Of a DNA stretch of 64,000 nt, positions 34,467-45,625 are shown in pieces. Where the stretch lies: contig NZ_JALLAN010000005.1 in assembly GCF_023062595.1 (NCBI RefSeq), positions 264,967 to 328,966 on the forward strand, read 5' to 3'. Position numbers and translations under genes: made by a program. This DNA is from Arthrobacter rhizosphaerae (GTDB taxonomy: Bacteria > Actinomycetota > Actinomycetes > Actinomycetales > Micrococcaceae). Position 1 is the stretch's first letter; each line of letters begins with the position of its first letter. The notes under the pieces are model-generated. The model ran no database searches and was not told the origin of the DNA. It saw only the letters and a program-made list of their open reading frames with translations.

Positions 34467-36188
34467 ATGAGTGAGACCACCCAAACCGCGACAGAAATCA
34501 AGCCGGACATCAAGCCCCGCAGCCGGGTAGTCACCGATGGAATCCATGCCGCCCCCGCGCGCGGCATGTTCCGTGCGGTGGGCATGGGGGATGACGACTT
34601 CGCCAAACCCCAGATCGGCGTCGCGAGTTCCTGGAATGAGATCACTCCCTGCAATCTCTCCCTGAACAGGCTGGCGCAGGGTGCCAAGGAAGGCGTCCAC
34701 GCAGGCGGGGGCTTCCCCATGCAGTTCGGCACCATCTCCGTTTCCGACGGGATCTCGATGGGCCACGAAGGCATGCACTTCTCGCTTGTCTCCCGCGAAG
34801 TCATCGCCGACTCCGTGGAGACCGTTATGCAGGCAGAGAGGATCGATGGCTCAGTCCTGCTGGCAGGCTGTGACAAGTCGCTGCCCGGTATGCTCATGGC
34901 AGCCGCCCGCCTGGACCTCGCCAGCGTGTTCCTCTACGCCGGCTCCATCATGCCCGGCTGGGTCAAGCTTGAGGACGGCTCCGAAAAGGAAGTCACCCTC
35001 ATCGATGCCTTCGAGGCTGTAGGCGCCTGCGCGGCGGGGAAAATGAGCCTCGGAGACCTGGAGCGCATTGAAAAGGCCATCTGTCCGGGCGAAGGTGCCT
35101 GCGGTGGTATGTATACCGCCAACACCATGGCCTGCATCGGCGAGGCCCTGGGAATGTCCCTTCCGGGATCCGCCGCCCCGCCGTCGGCCGACCGCCGTCG
35201 TGATGAATTTGCCCGTAAGTCTGGCGAGGCTGTTGTGAACCTGCTCCGCCTTGGCATCACGGCCCGCGACATCATGACCAAGAAGGCGTTCGAAAACGCC
35301 ATCGCCGTCACCATGGCCTTCGGTGGCTCCACCAACGCCGTCCTCCACTTGCTCGCAATCGCCCGCGAAGCAGAAGTCGAGCTCACGCTGGATGACTTCA
35401 ACCGCATCGGCGACAAAATCCCGCACCTGGGAGACCTGAAGCCGTTCGGCCGCTATGTCATGACCGACGTCGACAAGATCGGCGGCGTGCCGGTCATCAT
35501 GAAGGCCCTACTCGACGCCGGACTGCTGCACGGGGACTGCCTCACCGTGACGGGCAAGACCCTCGCCGAAAACCTCGCGTCCATCAACCCGCCGGACCTG
35601 GACGGCAAGATCCTGCGGGCCCTGGACAACCCGATCCACAAGACCGGCGGCATCACCATCCTGCACGGCACCATGGCACCGGAGGGAGCAGTCGTCAAAA
35701 GCGCCGGCTTCGATGCCGACGTTTTCGAGGGAACTGCCCGCGTCTTCGAGCGCGAGCAGGGCGCACTCGACGCCCTGGATAAGGGCCAGATCCACAAGGG
35801 TGACGTTGTGGTGATCCGTTACGAGGGCCCCAAGGGCGGCCCGGGCATGAGGGAAATGCTCGCTATCACCGGAGCCATCAAGGGCGCCGGCCTGGGCAAG
35901 GATGTGCTGCTCCTGACCGACGGCCGGTTCTCGGGCGGCACCACTGGACTCTGCATCGGGCACGTCGCACCGGAAGCGGTCGACGGCGGCCCCATCGCCT
36001 TTGTTAAGGACGGTGACCGGATCCGCGTGGACATCGCAGCCCGCAGCTTCGACCTCCTGGTTGACCCTGCCGAGCTCGAAGCGCGCAAAGAGGGCTGGAC
36101 TCCGCTGCCCGCGAAGTTCACCAAGGGAGTGCTGGCCAAGTATGCCAAGCTGGTGCACAGCGCCTCCACCGGCGCATACTGCGGGTAG
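34467..36188 (+). CDS. ilvD: Dihydroxy-acid dehydratase IlvD
   Basis: A 573-residue Fe-S enzyme that dehydrates 2,3-dihydroxyisovalerate and dihydroxymethylvalerate in valine and isoleucine synthesis. Cluster-ligand segments [11 protein letters not shown] and [13 protein letters not shown] are present, as is the C-terminal [21 protein letters not shown]. It lies upstream of ilvBNC but is separated by a hairpin repeat and the ilvB attenuator, so it is probably transcribed separately. ATG 34467 has no upstream ribosome binding site; a leaderless start is likely. Confidence 0.97.
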   Translation: MSETTQTATEIKPDIKPRSRVVTDGIHAAPARGMFRAVGMGDDDFAKPQIGVASSWNEITPCNLSLNRLAQGAKEGVHAGGGFPMQFGTISVSDGISMGHEGMHFSLVSREVIADSVETVMQAERIDGSVLLAGCDKSLPGMLMAAARLDLASVFLYAGSIMPGWVKLEDGSEKEVTLIDAFEAVGACAAGKMSLGDLERIEKAICPGEGACGGMYTANTMACIGEALGMSLPGSAAPPSADRRRDEFARKSGEAVVNLLRLGITARDIMTKKAFENAIAVTMAFGGSTNAVLHLLAIAREAEVELTLDDFNRIGDKIPHLGDLKPFGRYVMTDVDKIGGVPVIMKALLDAGLLHGDCLTVTGKTLAENLASINPPDLDGKILRALDNPIHKTGGITILHGTMAPEGAVVKSAGFDADVFEGTARVFEREQGALDALDKGQIHKGDVVVIRYEGPKGGPGMREMLAITGAIKGAGLGKDVLLLTDGRFSGGTTGLCIGHVAPEAVDGGPIAFVKDGDRIRVDIAARSFDLLVDPAELEARKEGWTPLPAKFTKGVLAKYAKLVHSASTGAYCG

Positions 36189-36212
36189 CACCACGCAGTT
36201 CGGCAGCTGAAT

Positions 36213-36276
36213 CCAACCGGGTCGCAGTAGATGTTGTTATGGGCTCCAAAAACAACATCTACTGCTACCCAGTTGG
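36213..36276. repeat. Long palindromic repeat downstream of ilvD
   Basis: Two 26-base arms (36213-36238 and 36251-36276) pair at 24 of 26 positions around a 12-base loop; each arm contains GCAGTAGATGTTGTT. There is no U-tract. The hairpin is far longer than needed for termination and resembles a dispersed extragenic palindrome. It lies between the ilvD stop and the ilvB leader. Confidence 0.85.
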
Positions 36277-36334
36277 GGGAGGCGGCCATTTGGTGGACAA
36301 TGAAGTCCAGATGGTGAGATCGGGTGTCGCTGCG

Positions 36335-36370
36335 TTGACACATGTCTTACCTAGAGGGAACACTGAACGC
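36335..36370 (+). promoter_or_regulatory. Promoter of the ilvBNC leader
   Basis: A perfect -35 TTGACA (36335-36340) is followed after 18 bp by AACACT (36359-36364), a weak -10. The start would fall at about 36371, the ATG of the leader peptide, implying a leaderless leader transcript. Confidence 0.5.
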
Positions 36371-36424
36371 ATGATCGCATTCGTTACCGACGTCGTCGTA
36401 CTTACCAAGCGCGTGGCTAAATAG
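36371..36424 (+). CDS. ilvBNC leader peptide
   Basis: A 17-codon ORF encoding MIAFVTDVVVLTKRVAK. Seven residues are Val, Leu or Ile, including a VVVL run. It is followed 27 bases later by an intrinsic terminator and then ilvB. The layout parallels the Val-rich ilvB leader peptide of Corynebacterium glutamicum. Ribosome stalling at the Val/Leu codons when branched-chain aminoacyl-tRNAs are scarce would favour readthrough. Confidence 0.75.
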   Translation: MIAFVTDVVVLTKRVAK

Positions 36425-36451
36425 CCCGACTGGTAACGAACTGTCACGCGC

Positions 36452-36489
36452 AACCCCTCGAAGAGCCCATCAGGCTGAGGGGTTTTTTT
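36452..36489 (+). terminator. ilvBNC attenuator terminator
   Basis: AACCCCTC (36452-36459) pairs with GAGGGGTT (36477-36484), with inner AGCC/GGCT pairing, followed by a run of seven T. It is a textbook intrinsic terminator placed between the leader peptide and ilvB, about 75 bp before the ilvB start. Confidence 0.85.
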
Positions 36490-36562
36490 ATTGCCGCGAA
36501 GCATCATCCAGAAGTTCCACACGCTGTAACCGATAATTCAAGATCCACTAAGGAAGAGTCCG

Positions 36563-38464
36563 ATGAGCAAAGGATCGCCGATCAGCCCCTCGCTGATGGC
36601 TACAAAGTCCGCTGGAGCCCCCAAAGCTCCAGAACGCGTCGACCGCCCCACTGACGCGGGCGTCGACATTGCTGCAGCCGCCTCTCCTGTCCTTGGGCCG
36701 AACAACGTTGTACCCCCAACGGTGATGACCGGCTCAGAAGCTATTGTGCGTTCGCTCGAAGAACTCGGCGTCGACGATATTTTTGGTTTGCCCGGTGGCG
36801 CGATCCTGCCTACCTATGACCCTTTGATGGCTTCCGGAATGAACCACGTTCTGGTCCGTCACGAACAGGGAGCCGGCCACGCCGCGCAAGGCTATGCCAT
36901 GGTTACGGGACGGGTTGGCGTCTGTATCGCCACGTCCGGCCCGGGAGCCACCAACCTCGTTACCGCCATCATGGACGCCCATATGGACTCCGTGCCCATC
37001 GTTGCCATCACCGGCCAGGTATCCAGCGGAGTCATCGGCACCGATGCCTTCCAGGAAGCCGACATTGTGGGCATCACGATGCCCATCACCAAGCATTCGT
37101 TCCTGGTGACGGATCCCAATGAGATCCCGCATGTCATGGCCGCCGCTTTCCATCTGGCTTCGAGCGGTCGACCCGGCCCGGTCCTGGTGGATGTTGCCAA
37201 GGACGCCCAGCAGGGCAAGATGACCTTTTCCTGGCCGCCGAAGATAGATCTGCCCGGGTACCGTCCTGTGGTCCGCGGACACAACAAGCAGGTCCGGGAG
37301 GCCGCGCGGCTTATTGCTGCTGCCAGCAAGCCCGTCCTCTATGTGGGCGGCGGCGTCGTCAAGGCCCATGCCTCAGCGGAGTTGCTCGAACTCGCGGAAC
37401 TGACCGGAGCCCCGGTGGTCACCACCCTCATGGCCCGTGGCGTTTTCCCGGATTCGCACCCCCAGCACGTTGGCATGCCAGGCATGCACGGCACCGTTTC
37501 CGCCGTGACGGCGTTGCAGCAGTCTGATCTCCTGATCACGCTTGGGGCCCGCTTTGATGACCGGGTGACCGGAATCCTGAAGACCTTCGCGCCCAACGCC
37601 AAGGTGATCCATGCCGACATCGACCCCGCGGAAATCTCCAAGAACCGGACGGCAGATGTTCCCATTGTCGGTTCAGTCAAAGAGATCATTCCGGAGCTGA
37701 CCGAGGCAGTACGCACCCAGTTCGAGGCATCCGGAACCCCGGACCTGCAGAACTGGTGGGCGTTCCTGAACAACCTCCGCGAAACCTACCCGCTGGGGTG
37801 GACCGAACCCGAAGACGGCCTCGTAGCCCCGCAGCGCGTCATTGAGCGCATCGGCGCGTTGACCGGCCCGGAGGGTATCTACGTGGCCGGCGTCGGGCAA
37901 CACCAGATGTGGGCTGCACAGTTCATCAAGTACGAACGGCCCCACCAGTGGCTGAACTCAGGCGGTGCAGGCACCATGGGTTACGCGGTGCCTGCGGCCA
38001 TGGGCGCCAAGGTTGGCGAACCCGACCGCGTGGTTTGGGCCATCGACGGAGACGGCTGTTTCCAGATGACCAACCAGGAACTGGCGACGTGCGCGATCAA
38101 CAAGATCCCCATCAAGGTGGCCGTCATCAACAACTCCTCGCTGGGCATGGTGCGGCAGTGGCAGACCCTCTTCTATGAGGGCCGCTACTCCAACACCGAT
38201 CTCAACACCGGCCACGACACCGTCCGTATCCCGGACTTCGTCAAGCTGGGGGAGGCCTATGGCTGTGCGTCCTTCCGTTGCGAACGCGTCGAGGACATCG
38301 ATGCCACCATCCAAAAAGCGCTGGAAATCAACGACAGGCCCGTTGTCATCGACTTCGTGGTCAGTCCCAACTCCATGGTGTGGCCGATGGTCCCTGCCGG
38401 AGTCAGCAACGACCAGATCCAGGTTGCCCGCAACCTGACCCCGGAATGGGAAGAGGAGGACTGA
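36563..38464 (+). CDS. ilvB: Acetolactate synthase large subunit IlvB
   Basis: A 633-residue thiamine-diphosphate enzyme forming acetolactate or acetohydroxybutyrate. The N-terminal domain contains the catalytic Glu in [15 protein letters not shown]; the C-terminal ThDP motif runs [16 protein letters not shown] to [13 protein letters not shown]. About 55 polar N-terminal residues precede the conserved core. ATG 36563 follows AAGGAAGAG. It is the first gene of ilvBNC, 2 bp before ilvN, and is controlled by the upstream attenuator. Confidence 0.97.
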   Translation: MSKGSPISPSLMATKSAGAPKAPERVDRPTDAGVDIAAAASPVLGPNNVVPPTVMTGSEAIVRSLEELGVDDIFGLPGGAILPTYDPLMASGMNHVLVRHEQGAGHAAQGYAMVTGRVGVCIATSGPGATNLVTAIMDAHMDSVPIVAITGQVSSGVIGTDAFQEADIVGITMPITKHSFLVTDPNEIPHVMAAAFHLASSGRPGPVLVDVAKDAQQGKMTFSWPPKIDLPGYRPVVRGHNKQVREAARLIAAASKPVLYVGGGVVKAHASAELLELAELTGAPVVTTLMARGVFPDSHPQHVGMPGMHGTVSAVTALQQSDLLITLGARFDDRVTGILKTFAPNAKVIHADIDPAEISKNRTADVPIVGSVKEIIPELTEAVRTQFEASGTPDLQNWWAFLNNLRETYPLGWTEPEDGLVAPQRVIERIGALTGPEGIYVAGVGQHQMWAAQFIKYERPHQWLNSGGAGTMGYAVPAAMGAKVGEPDRVVWAIDGDGCFQMTNQELATCAINKIPIKVAVINNSSLGMVRQWQTLFYEGRYSNTDLNTGHDTVRIPDFVKLGEAYGCASFRCERVEDIDATIQKALEINDRPVVIDFVVSPNSMVWPMVPAGVSNDQIQVARNLTPEWEEED

Positions 38465-38466
38465 TC

Positions 38467-40088
<1,622 letters not shown>

Positions 40089-40123
40089 GCCATGCTTTTC
40101 GCATAGCCGAGGCACCGGAAAAT

Positions 40124-40162
40124 GGCCGGGCTCACACTTCACAATGTGGGCCCGGCCTTTCT
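40124..40162 (+). terminator. Intrinsic terminator after ilvC
   Basis: GGCCGGGC (40124-40131) pairs with GCCCGGCC (40150-40157), with further CACA/TGTG pairing in the loop, followed by TTTCT. It ends the ilvBNC transcript before serA. Confidence 0.75.
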
Positions 40163-40212
40163 GTCGGCCTAGACTTGTTATACCCCCCGGACTGCAACGC
40201 AGAGGATCAGCC

Positions 40213-41802
40213 GTGTCAAAACCCGTAGTACTGCTCGCCGAAGAACTTTCGCCCGCCACAGTCGAGGCCCTGGGCCCGGACTTCGAAATCCGCCAGACCG
40301 ACGGCGCCGACCGTTCCCAGCTGCTGTCTGCGATCGTCGACGTCGACGCCATCCTCGTGCGCTCAGCCACCCAGGTGGACGCCGAGGCAATCGCCGCGGC
40401 CAAGAACCTGAAGGTTATTGCCCGTGCCGGCGTCGGACTCGACAACGTGGACATCAAAGCCGCCACCCAGGCCGGCGTCATGGTGGTCAACGCCCCAACG
40501 TCGAACATTGTCTCCGCCGCGGAACTCACCGTGGGCCACATCCTGAGCCTTGCACGCCACATCCCGCAGGCCAGCGCCGCCCTGAAGGACGGCGAATGGA
40601 AGCGCTCCAAGTACTCGGGCATCGAACTCTTTGAGAAGAAGGTCGGCATTATCGGCCTCGGCCGTATCGGCGCGCTCGTCGCTGCCCGCCTGCAGGGCTT
40701 CGAAACCGAAATCCTCGCCTACGACCCGTACATCACCTCCGCCCGGGCAGCGCAGCTCGGCGTCAAGCTCGTCACCCTGGATGAGCTGCTGGCACACTCG
40801 GACTTCGTCACCATCCACATGCCCAAGACCCCGGAAACGGTCGGCATGCTGGGCGCTGACGCCTTCAAGAAGATGAAGAACACCGCATACGTCATCAACG
40901 TGGCACGCGGCGGTCTGATCGACGAGGAAGCCCTGTACACGGCTCTCCAGGACGGCGACATCGCCGGCGCCGGCGTCGACGTCTTCGTCAAGGAGCCCAG
41001 CACCGACCTGCCGTTCTTCAAACTGGACAACGTCGTGGTTACCCCGCACCTTGGTGCATCCACGGACGAAGCCCAGGAAAAGGCCGGTGTGTCCGTGGCG
41101 AAGTCAGTCAGGCTCGCCCTGGCCGGTGAGCTGGTTCCGGACGCCGTCAACGTGGCAGGCGGCATCATCGCTCCCGACGTCCGCCCCGGCATTCCCCTCA
41201 TCGAAAAGCTGGGCAGGATCTTCACCGCGCTCACTCACGACTCCCTGACCCAGATCGACGTCGAGGTCGCCGGCGAAATCGCGGCGCTCGACGTTAAGGT
41301 CCTGGAGCTTGCAGCCCTCAAGGGCATCTTCGCCGACGTCGTGACCGAGCAGGTCTCCTACGTCAACGCACCCGTTATCGCCGAACAGCGCGGCATCAAC
41401 ACCCGCCTGATCACCACTCCCGAAGCCGAGGACTACCGCAACGTCCTGACCCTGCGCGGCGCCCTCAGCGACGGCAGCCAGATCTCGGTGGCAGGAACGC
41501 TGACAGGACCCAAGCAGGTTGAGAAACTGGTGGGAGTCAACGGCTACGACGTCGAAATCCCCATCAGCGAGCACCTCGTGGTGGTTTCCTACGCTGACCG
41601 GCCGGGCGTCATCGGCACCATCGGGCACATCCTGGGCATGAACAATATCAACATCGGCGGCATGCAGGTCGCACGGCAGACTGAAGGCGGCCAGGTGCTT
41701 GCGCTCCTGACCATCGACAGCTCCGTCCCGCAGCAGGTTCTTGACGCGATCAAGGCCGGAATCGGCGCTGAAATGGTACGCGAGGTTGACCTCGAAAACT
41801 GA
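40213..41802 (+). CDS. serA: D-3-phosphoglycerate dehydrogenase SerA
   Basis: A 529-residue long-form enzyme for the first step of serine synthesis. NAD-binding motif GIIGLGRIGALVAARLQGFE; catalytic region VARGGLIDEEALYTAL and the C-terminal His in TPHLGAST. The long form adds an intervening ASB domain and a C-terminal ACT domain (VVSYADRPGVIGTIGHILG, NNINIGGMQVAR) used for serine feedback. GTG 40213 has GAGGA 8 bases upstream. It lies 124 bp after ilvC, beyond a terminator, so it likely has its own promoter. Confidence 0.97.
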   Translation: MSKPVVLLAEELSPATVEALGPDFEIRQTDGADRSQLLSAIVDVDAILVRSATQVDAEAIAAAKNLKVIARAGVGLDNVDIKAATQAGVMVVNAPTSNIVSAAELTVGHILSLARHIPQASAALKDGEWKRSKYSGIELFEKKVGIIGLGRIGALVAARLQGFETEILAYDPYITSARAAQLGVKLVTLDELLAHSDFVTIHMPKTPETVGMLGADAFKKMKNTAYVINVARGGLIDEEALYTALQDGDIAGAGVDVFVKEPSTDLPFFKLDNVVVTPHLGASTDEAQEKAGVSVAKSVRLALAGELVPDAVNVAGGIIAPDVRPGIPLIEKLGRIFTALTHDSLTQIDVEVAGEIAALDVKVLELAALKGIFADVVTEQVSYVNAPVIAEQRGINTRLITTPEAEDYRNVLTLRGALSDGSQISVAGTLTGPKQVEKLVGVNGYDVEIPISEHLVVVSYADRPGVIGTIGHILGMNNINIGGMQVARQTEGGQVLALLTIDSSVPQQVLDAIKAGIGAEMVREVDLEN

Positions 41803-41856
41803 GGCAGCGCCTCAGGTGAACCATTAGTGACAGAGTTGTAACTTCTGGCACGTATG

Positions 41857-41919
41857 ATTGGCCGGTCTGCTTTCACCGACTGAGTCCCGTTTGGGACTCC
41901 AGCCGGCTGGCCGGCCAAT
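41857..41919 (+). terminator. Branched hairpin between serA and the ABC transporter genes
   Basis: ATTGGCCGG (41857-41865) pairs with CCGGCCAAT (41911-41919), enclosing a perfect stem GAGTCCC-GTTT-GGGACTC (41882-41899). CTTGTTCT follows. TATGAT (41853-41858), a good -10 box, overlaps the first arm, so the structure may instead lie in the 5' leader of the transporter operon. Confidence 0.45.
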
Positions 41920-42010
41920 CTTGTTCTGCACATCCGGCAGGGGACACCTTCACATCCGTTTGGAGTGAACAGTGGTGTGCGCGCACGCAAATCCAGCTTT
42001 CAGGAGCCCA

Positions 42011-44806
42011 ATGAACGCCGTCCAGAGGTTCATCAGAAGCAGAGTGCTGATGTTGACCGCGGCCATTTTGATCGTCGCCATGTGCCTGTCCGTCCTCGTC
42101 CAGGGGCAGTCACAAGCGGCGCTCAACCGAACAGTCGACGAGAATTCGCGAGGACTTTACGACATCCTCGTCCAACCCAAGGCGGGTGCCGGCGGTTCAC
42201 TCATGCAGCCGGAAATCGCCAATGGCCAGGGCGGAATCAGTTTTGATCAGCTGGATGCCCTCCGGAAGCTCTCCGGAACTTCCGTGGCCGCCCCCATTAG
42301 CCTCGTTTCCAGGGTCAGCCAGAACCTTGAGGCACCGCGCCTGGACGCCATGGACTACCTCGGCTTCAATGCCGGGCTCGTAGGCACGGCGACAGCCGGA
42401 GAGCCCGGGGGCACCGACCCCAGCAAGTGGCCGGCAGCGGAATCTGTGTTGACCGATGAGGCCAAGACCTACCGACTGACGGCCAGCGCTGTGAGCTCGG
42501 ACGGCCACTCGGAGCAGACTCTGTTCAAGTCGATGGCTGAGGGATCTCTGGGCAAGGCCAAGCTCATCGAGGAGCAGACTCCCGGAGGAAAGAGCATCCG
42601 TATTGCCGGTCCAGGTGATGAGACAGGCATCAAGTTCCCCGCCCCGGCGGGTGGATCCGAGCACAATCTTTTCAACCTCTCGGTCTCCCTGCCGCTGGCA
42701 CCCCAGGTGACAGAATCCGTCGTCGCGGTTGACCCGGTCTCTGAACGCGCACTCCTGGGAAGCGCCGGGGACTTCCTGGCGCCCCTTGAGAAGGCACCAC
42801 CGGCCGACGCCCGCAATGCAGGAGCGATCGGCCGTCACTTCGAAAGCCTTTTCACCACGGGCATCAGCATGAAGGAACTCGAAGAAGGTCCTGATTTCCT
42901 CGGCGTAAAGCTGAAGTACTGGGCCCCGTTGATGACCCAGTACCAGCAGGCCAAGCGGAACGGCCAGCTGACGGACGACTCCCAGGCCATCCCGCTGGTG
43001 GTACGGTCAGGGACCTCCCTCGACCTGAAGTACTCGGTCAAGATCGAGGAAATCGACGGTTCCGGCAACGTGGTCAAGGATGTCGGCACAGTGACCAAGT
43101 CACTGGACAAGGACTACCTGCCCTTCGTCTCAAAGTCTCCGTTCGCGCTGTCCTGGCCCGGCTCCCAGGATTACTCCCAGCTCCTGGGCAACTCCGGCAA
43201 CTTCAGCCAGGGCCTTTACAACCCGGCGCAGTGGACAACCGATTTTGCGTCGGCTCCCAAATATACCGATGGCGACACCGCGGACAACGGCGCGCAGGAG
43301 AAGGCCGCCGTCCCCGGTGAGTGGGTCACCGTGAACCGCCTTCCCGAAAAGGATGCCGCAGGCGCACCTGTCGACCAGACCCAGCGCAAGCCCGTGGACG
43401 AACGCGCCTACCGGGAAAGCCTGGAGACGGGTAAAAAGCTCGCCCCGCCGCTGGCCATGGTGTACGGGACCTTTGACCCCGCCAAGGTCCAGGAAGCGGC
43501 CGGCGACGTCAACAGGCTGCCCCTGGGTGGCTACGACCCGTCACCCATGACCCTCGTGAAGGATGCGCAGGGCAAGGATGTTCCGGAAGCCCAGCTCAAG
43601 CCATCCCTGAGTGCCACCGGTCTGGTCAGCCAGTCCGCCGGCGCCATCACCGACTACTACGGCCTCGCTGCAGCACGGGGGTACGACCAGAACGCCTCGG
43701 TCATTGACGCCGTCCGTGTCCGTGCCAAGGCCCCCGGCAGCTGGAAGCAGGCGCAGCCCGACGTCGACAAGCTTGCGGCTGAGATCCGCGACATGGGACT
43801 TGACGCCACCATTGTGGCCGGATCCGCCCGTGAGGACGCCAACATTTTCGTTCCTGGATATTCCAAGGACGATGCAGGCAAGGAATCCGACCTCGGTACC
43901 GTTACACAGTCCTGGGTCCGCCAGGATGCGGCCGACGCCGTTTCCGGCTCACTGACCGGCACCAACCTCACACTCCTGTTCCTGACGTTGTGCGGTGCCG
44001 CCTTGCTGACCGGCGCGTCTACCGTCAGCTACATCCGGCAACGACGTACCGAGGCCGGAACGCTTCGTGCCATGGGCTGGACCCAGCGCAGGATCCGTTC
44101 CTGGGTACTGGCGGAGTTTGGTGTGGGAGCGACATTGCTGGCGATCGCCGGAGCTGTACTCTCGCTGGTGACCTGGAACCCGGCCACGGCCATCGTCTCG
44201 GCCTCTGTCCTGACGCTGTACCTGGCTGCCGCGTACTTCGCCGCGCGCCAGCTCCGGCACCGAGACGAGGTGGACCAGGAACCCCAGCACGACGAGCGGC
44301 TCATTCCTGTCGATTCGCCCCTCACCTTCGCCAACCGCCAGCTGACTGCCAACAAGTTCAATACGTTGTCTTTGGCTGTGGCAGTCGGAGTCTTCGGTGC
44401 AGCAGTGGGCGGCCTGATTGCCCTGCTGATCGATATACCCCGGGCCGCCGGTGCCAGCGCACTCAGCGGGATCGCGGCGGCAAGCATTGCGCTTCCTAGC
44501 ATCATCCTTGCCTTGTCGGGTGTGGCGGTCGGGCTGTTGCTGACACTGGTGACCGGCCGCTTCGAACTTCAGGCCAAACGCCAATATTTGGGGACCTTGA
44601 AGGCCATGGGGTGGAATCCGGACATGCTCGGCCAGGTCCGGTTCTTCGAAAACGCCCTCGTGGGTTCAGTGGCCCTTCCGCTGGGCGTTCTTGGCGCCCT
44701 GGGGATCGGTATTCTGCTGGCCCCTTACGCCGCTTTGTGGGCCGGGCTCGCCGGACTGCTGGCTGTACTTTGCTGGATTCCAATTGCAACGAAAGTGGTC
44801 CGATGA
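42011..44806 (+). CDS. ABC transporter permease, FtsX/MacB-like with large extracytoplasmic domain
   Basis: A 931-residue permease. One N-terminal helix (VLMLTAAILIVAMCLSVLV) is followed by about 600 extracytoplasmic residues, then six or more C-terminal helices in two FtsX-like groups (LTLLFLTLCGAALLTGASTVSYIRQRRTE; RRTEAGTLRAMGWTQRRIR is the coupling region). Such permeases work as mechanotransmission or export complexes and not as classical importers. ATG 42011 has AGGAG 4 bases upstream; GTG 41972 with GGAG is an alternative. Its stop overlaps the ATPase start (ATGA). The cargo is unknown. Confidence 0.88.
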   Translation: MNAVQRFIRSRVLMLTAAILIVAMCLSVLVQGQSQAALNRTVDENSRGLYDILVQPKAGAGGSLMQPEIANGQGGISFDQLDALRKLSGTSVAAPISLVSRVSQNLEAPRLDAMDYLGFNAGLVGTATAGEPGGTDPSKWPAAESVLTDEAKTYRLTASAVSSDGHSEQTLFKSMAEGSLGKAKLIEEQTPGGKSIRIAGPGDETGIKFPAPAGGSEHNLFNLSVSLPLAPQVTESVVAVDPVSERALLGSAGDFLAPLEKAPPADARNAGAIGRHFESLFTTGISMKELEEGPDFLGVKLKYWAPLMTQYQQAKRNGQLTDDSQAIPLVVRSGTSLDLKYSVKIEEIDGSGNVVKDVGTVTKSLDKDYLPFVSKSPFALSWPGSQDYSQLLGNSGNFSQGLYNPAQWTTDFASAPKYTDGDTADNGAQEKAAVPGEWVTVNRLPEKDAAGAPVDQTQRKPVDERAYRESLETGKKLAPPLAMVYGTFDPAKVQEAAGDVNRLPLGGYDPSPMTLVKDAQGKDVPEAQLKPSLSATGLVSQSAGAITDYYGLAAARGYDQNASVIDAVRVRAKAPGSWKQAQPDVDKLAAEIRDMGLDATIVAGSAREDANIFVPGYSKDDAGKESDLGTVTQSWVRQDAADAVSGSLTGTNLTLLFLTLCGAALLTGASTVSYIRQRRTEAGTLRAMGWTQRRIRSWVLAEFGVGATLLAIAGAVLSLVTWNPATAIVSASVLTLYLAAAYFAARQLRHRDEVDQEPQHDERLIPVDSPLTFANRQLTANKFNTLSLAVAVGVFGAAVGGLIALLIDIPRAAGASALSGIAAASIALPSIILALSGVAVGLLLTLVTGRFELQAKRQYLGTLKAMGWNPDMLGQVRFFENALVGSVALPLGVLGALGIGILLAPYAALWAGLAGLLAVLCWIPIATKVVR

Positions 44807-45561
44807 CTAACGACCTGAACTTTGACGACGATTTTTCCGGAAGCGACATCGGTGACGGTTCGCTCCAGACCCGCGCCAACACCATCCTGAAGGCTGAGGA
44901 CCACGGCACACCCCTCGAGCTGAGCAACATCACCATCCGCTATGGCGGTCAGAAGGGCGGTGCGGAAGCCGTCAACGTCGTCGAGGGCTTCAACCTTCTG
45001 CTGCACGCCGGCGAGATGCACTGCGTCGCAGGGCGCAGCGGCTCCGGCAAGACCAGTATCCTGACCGTCGGCGCCGGTCTCAGCCTGCCGACGTCGGGAC
45101 GGGTCTACTGGGAAGGCCAGTCCCTTGAAACCATGGGCGACGACGAGATCGCCGACCGCCGTCGGGCTCTGATCGGTTACGTGGACCAAGGCGGGGCACT
45201 GATTGACGGCATGAGCGCCCTGGAGAACGTGCTTCTCCCTGCCGTGCCGGATGGAGAGGTGGACCAGCGCAGGGACATGGCAAAGGACCTCTTGGACCTC
45301 GTTGGCCTGGGCAGGCGAATGCGCCACCGCCCCGCCCAGTTGTCCGGCGGTGAGCGCCAGCGTGTTGCTATCGCCCGTGCCCTGATCCTGGGAACGCGTG
45401 TCCTGGTGGTCGATGAACCGACGGCCAGCCTTGACCGGACCTCGGCCAACCGCATCATCAGCATCCTCAAGGACACAACTTCGGATGGAATCGCTGTTCT
45501 GGTCGCTTCACATGACCACGAACTGGTCCGCCTGAGCGATACCCTGACCGAACTGATCTAG
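44803..45561 (+). CDS. ABC transporter ATP-binding protein
   Basis: A 252-residue ATPase of the LolD/MacB type and partner of the permease it overlaps by four bases. Walker [12 protein letters not shown], signature [15 protein letters not shown], Walker [11 protein letters not shown], and switch His in ASHDHE are present. An acidic 45-residue N-terminal extension ([17 protein letters not shown]) precedes the nucleotide-binding domain and is unusual for the family. Confidence 0.92.
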   Translation: MTNDLNFDDDFSGSDIGDGSLQTRANTILKAEDHGTPLELSNITIRYGGQKGGAEAVNVVEGFNLLLHAGEMHCVAGRSGSGKTSILTVGAGLSLPTSGRVYWEGQSLETMGDDEIADRRRALIGYVDQGGALIDGMSALENVLLPAVPDGEVDQRRDMAKDLLDLVGLGRRMRHRPAQLSGGERQRVAIARALILGTRVLVVDEPTASLDRTSANRIISILKDTTSDGIAVLVASHDHELVRLSDTLTELI

Positions 45562-45625
45562 ATTTGCAGTAGGCGCGCATACCAGCGGCCCATTGTCCCT
45601 TCGCACTAAAAGGTATTTTCCGCCA

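Noticed and set aside
36239..36424. 61-codon ORF containing the ilvB leader peptide
   Set aside because: The upstream part runs through the palindromic repeat arm; only the last 17 codons, placed correctly before the attenuator, look like a real leader peptide.
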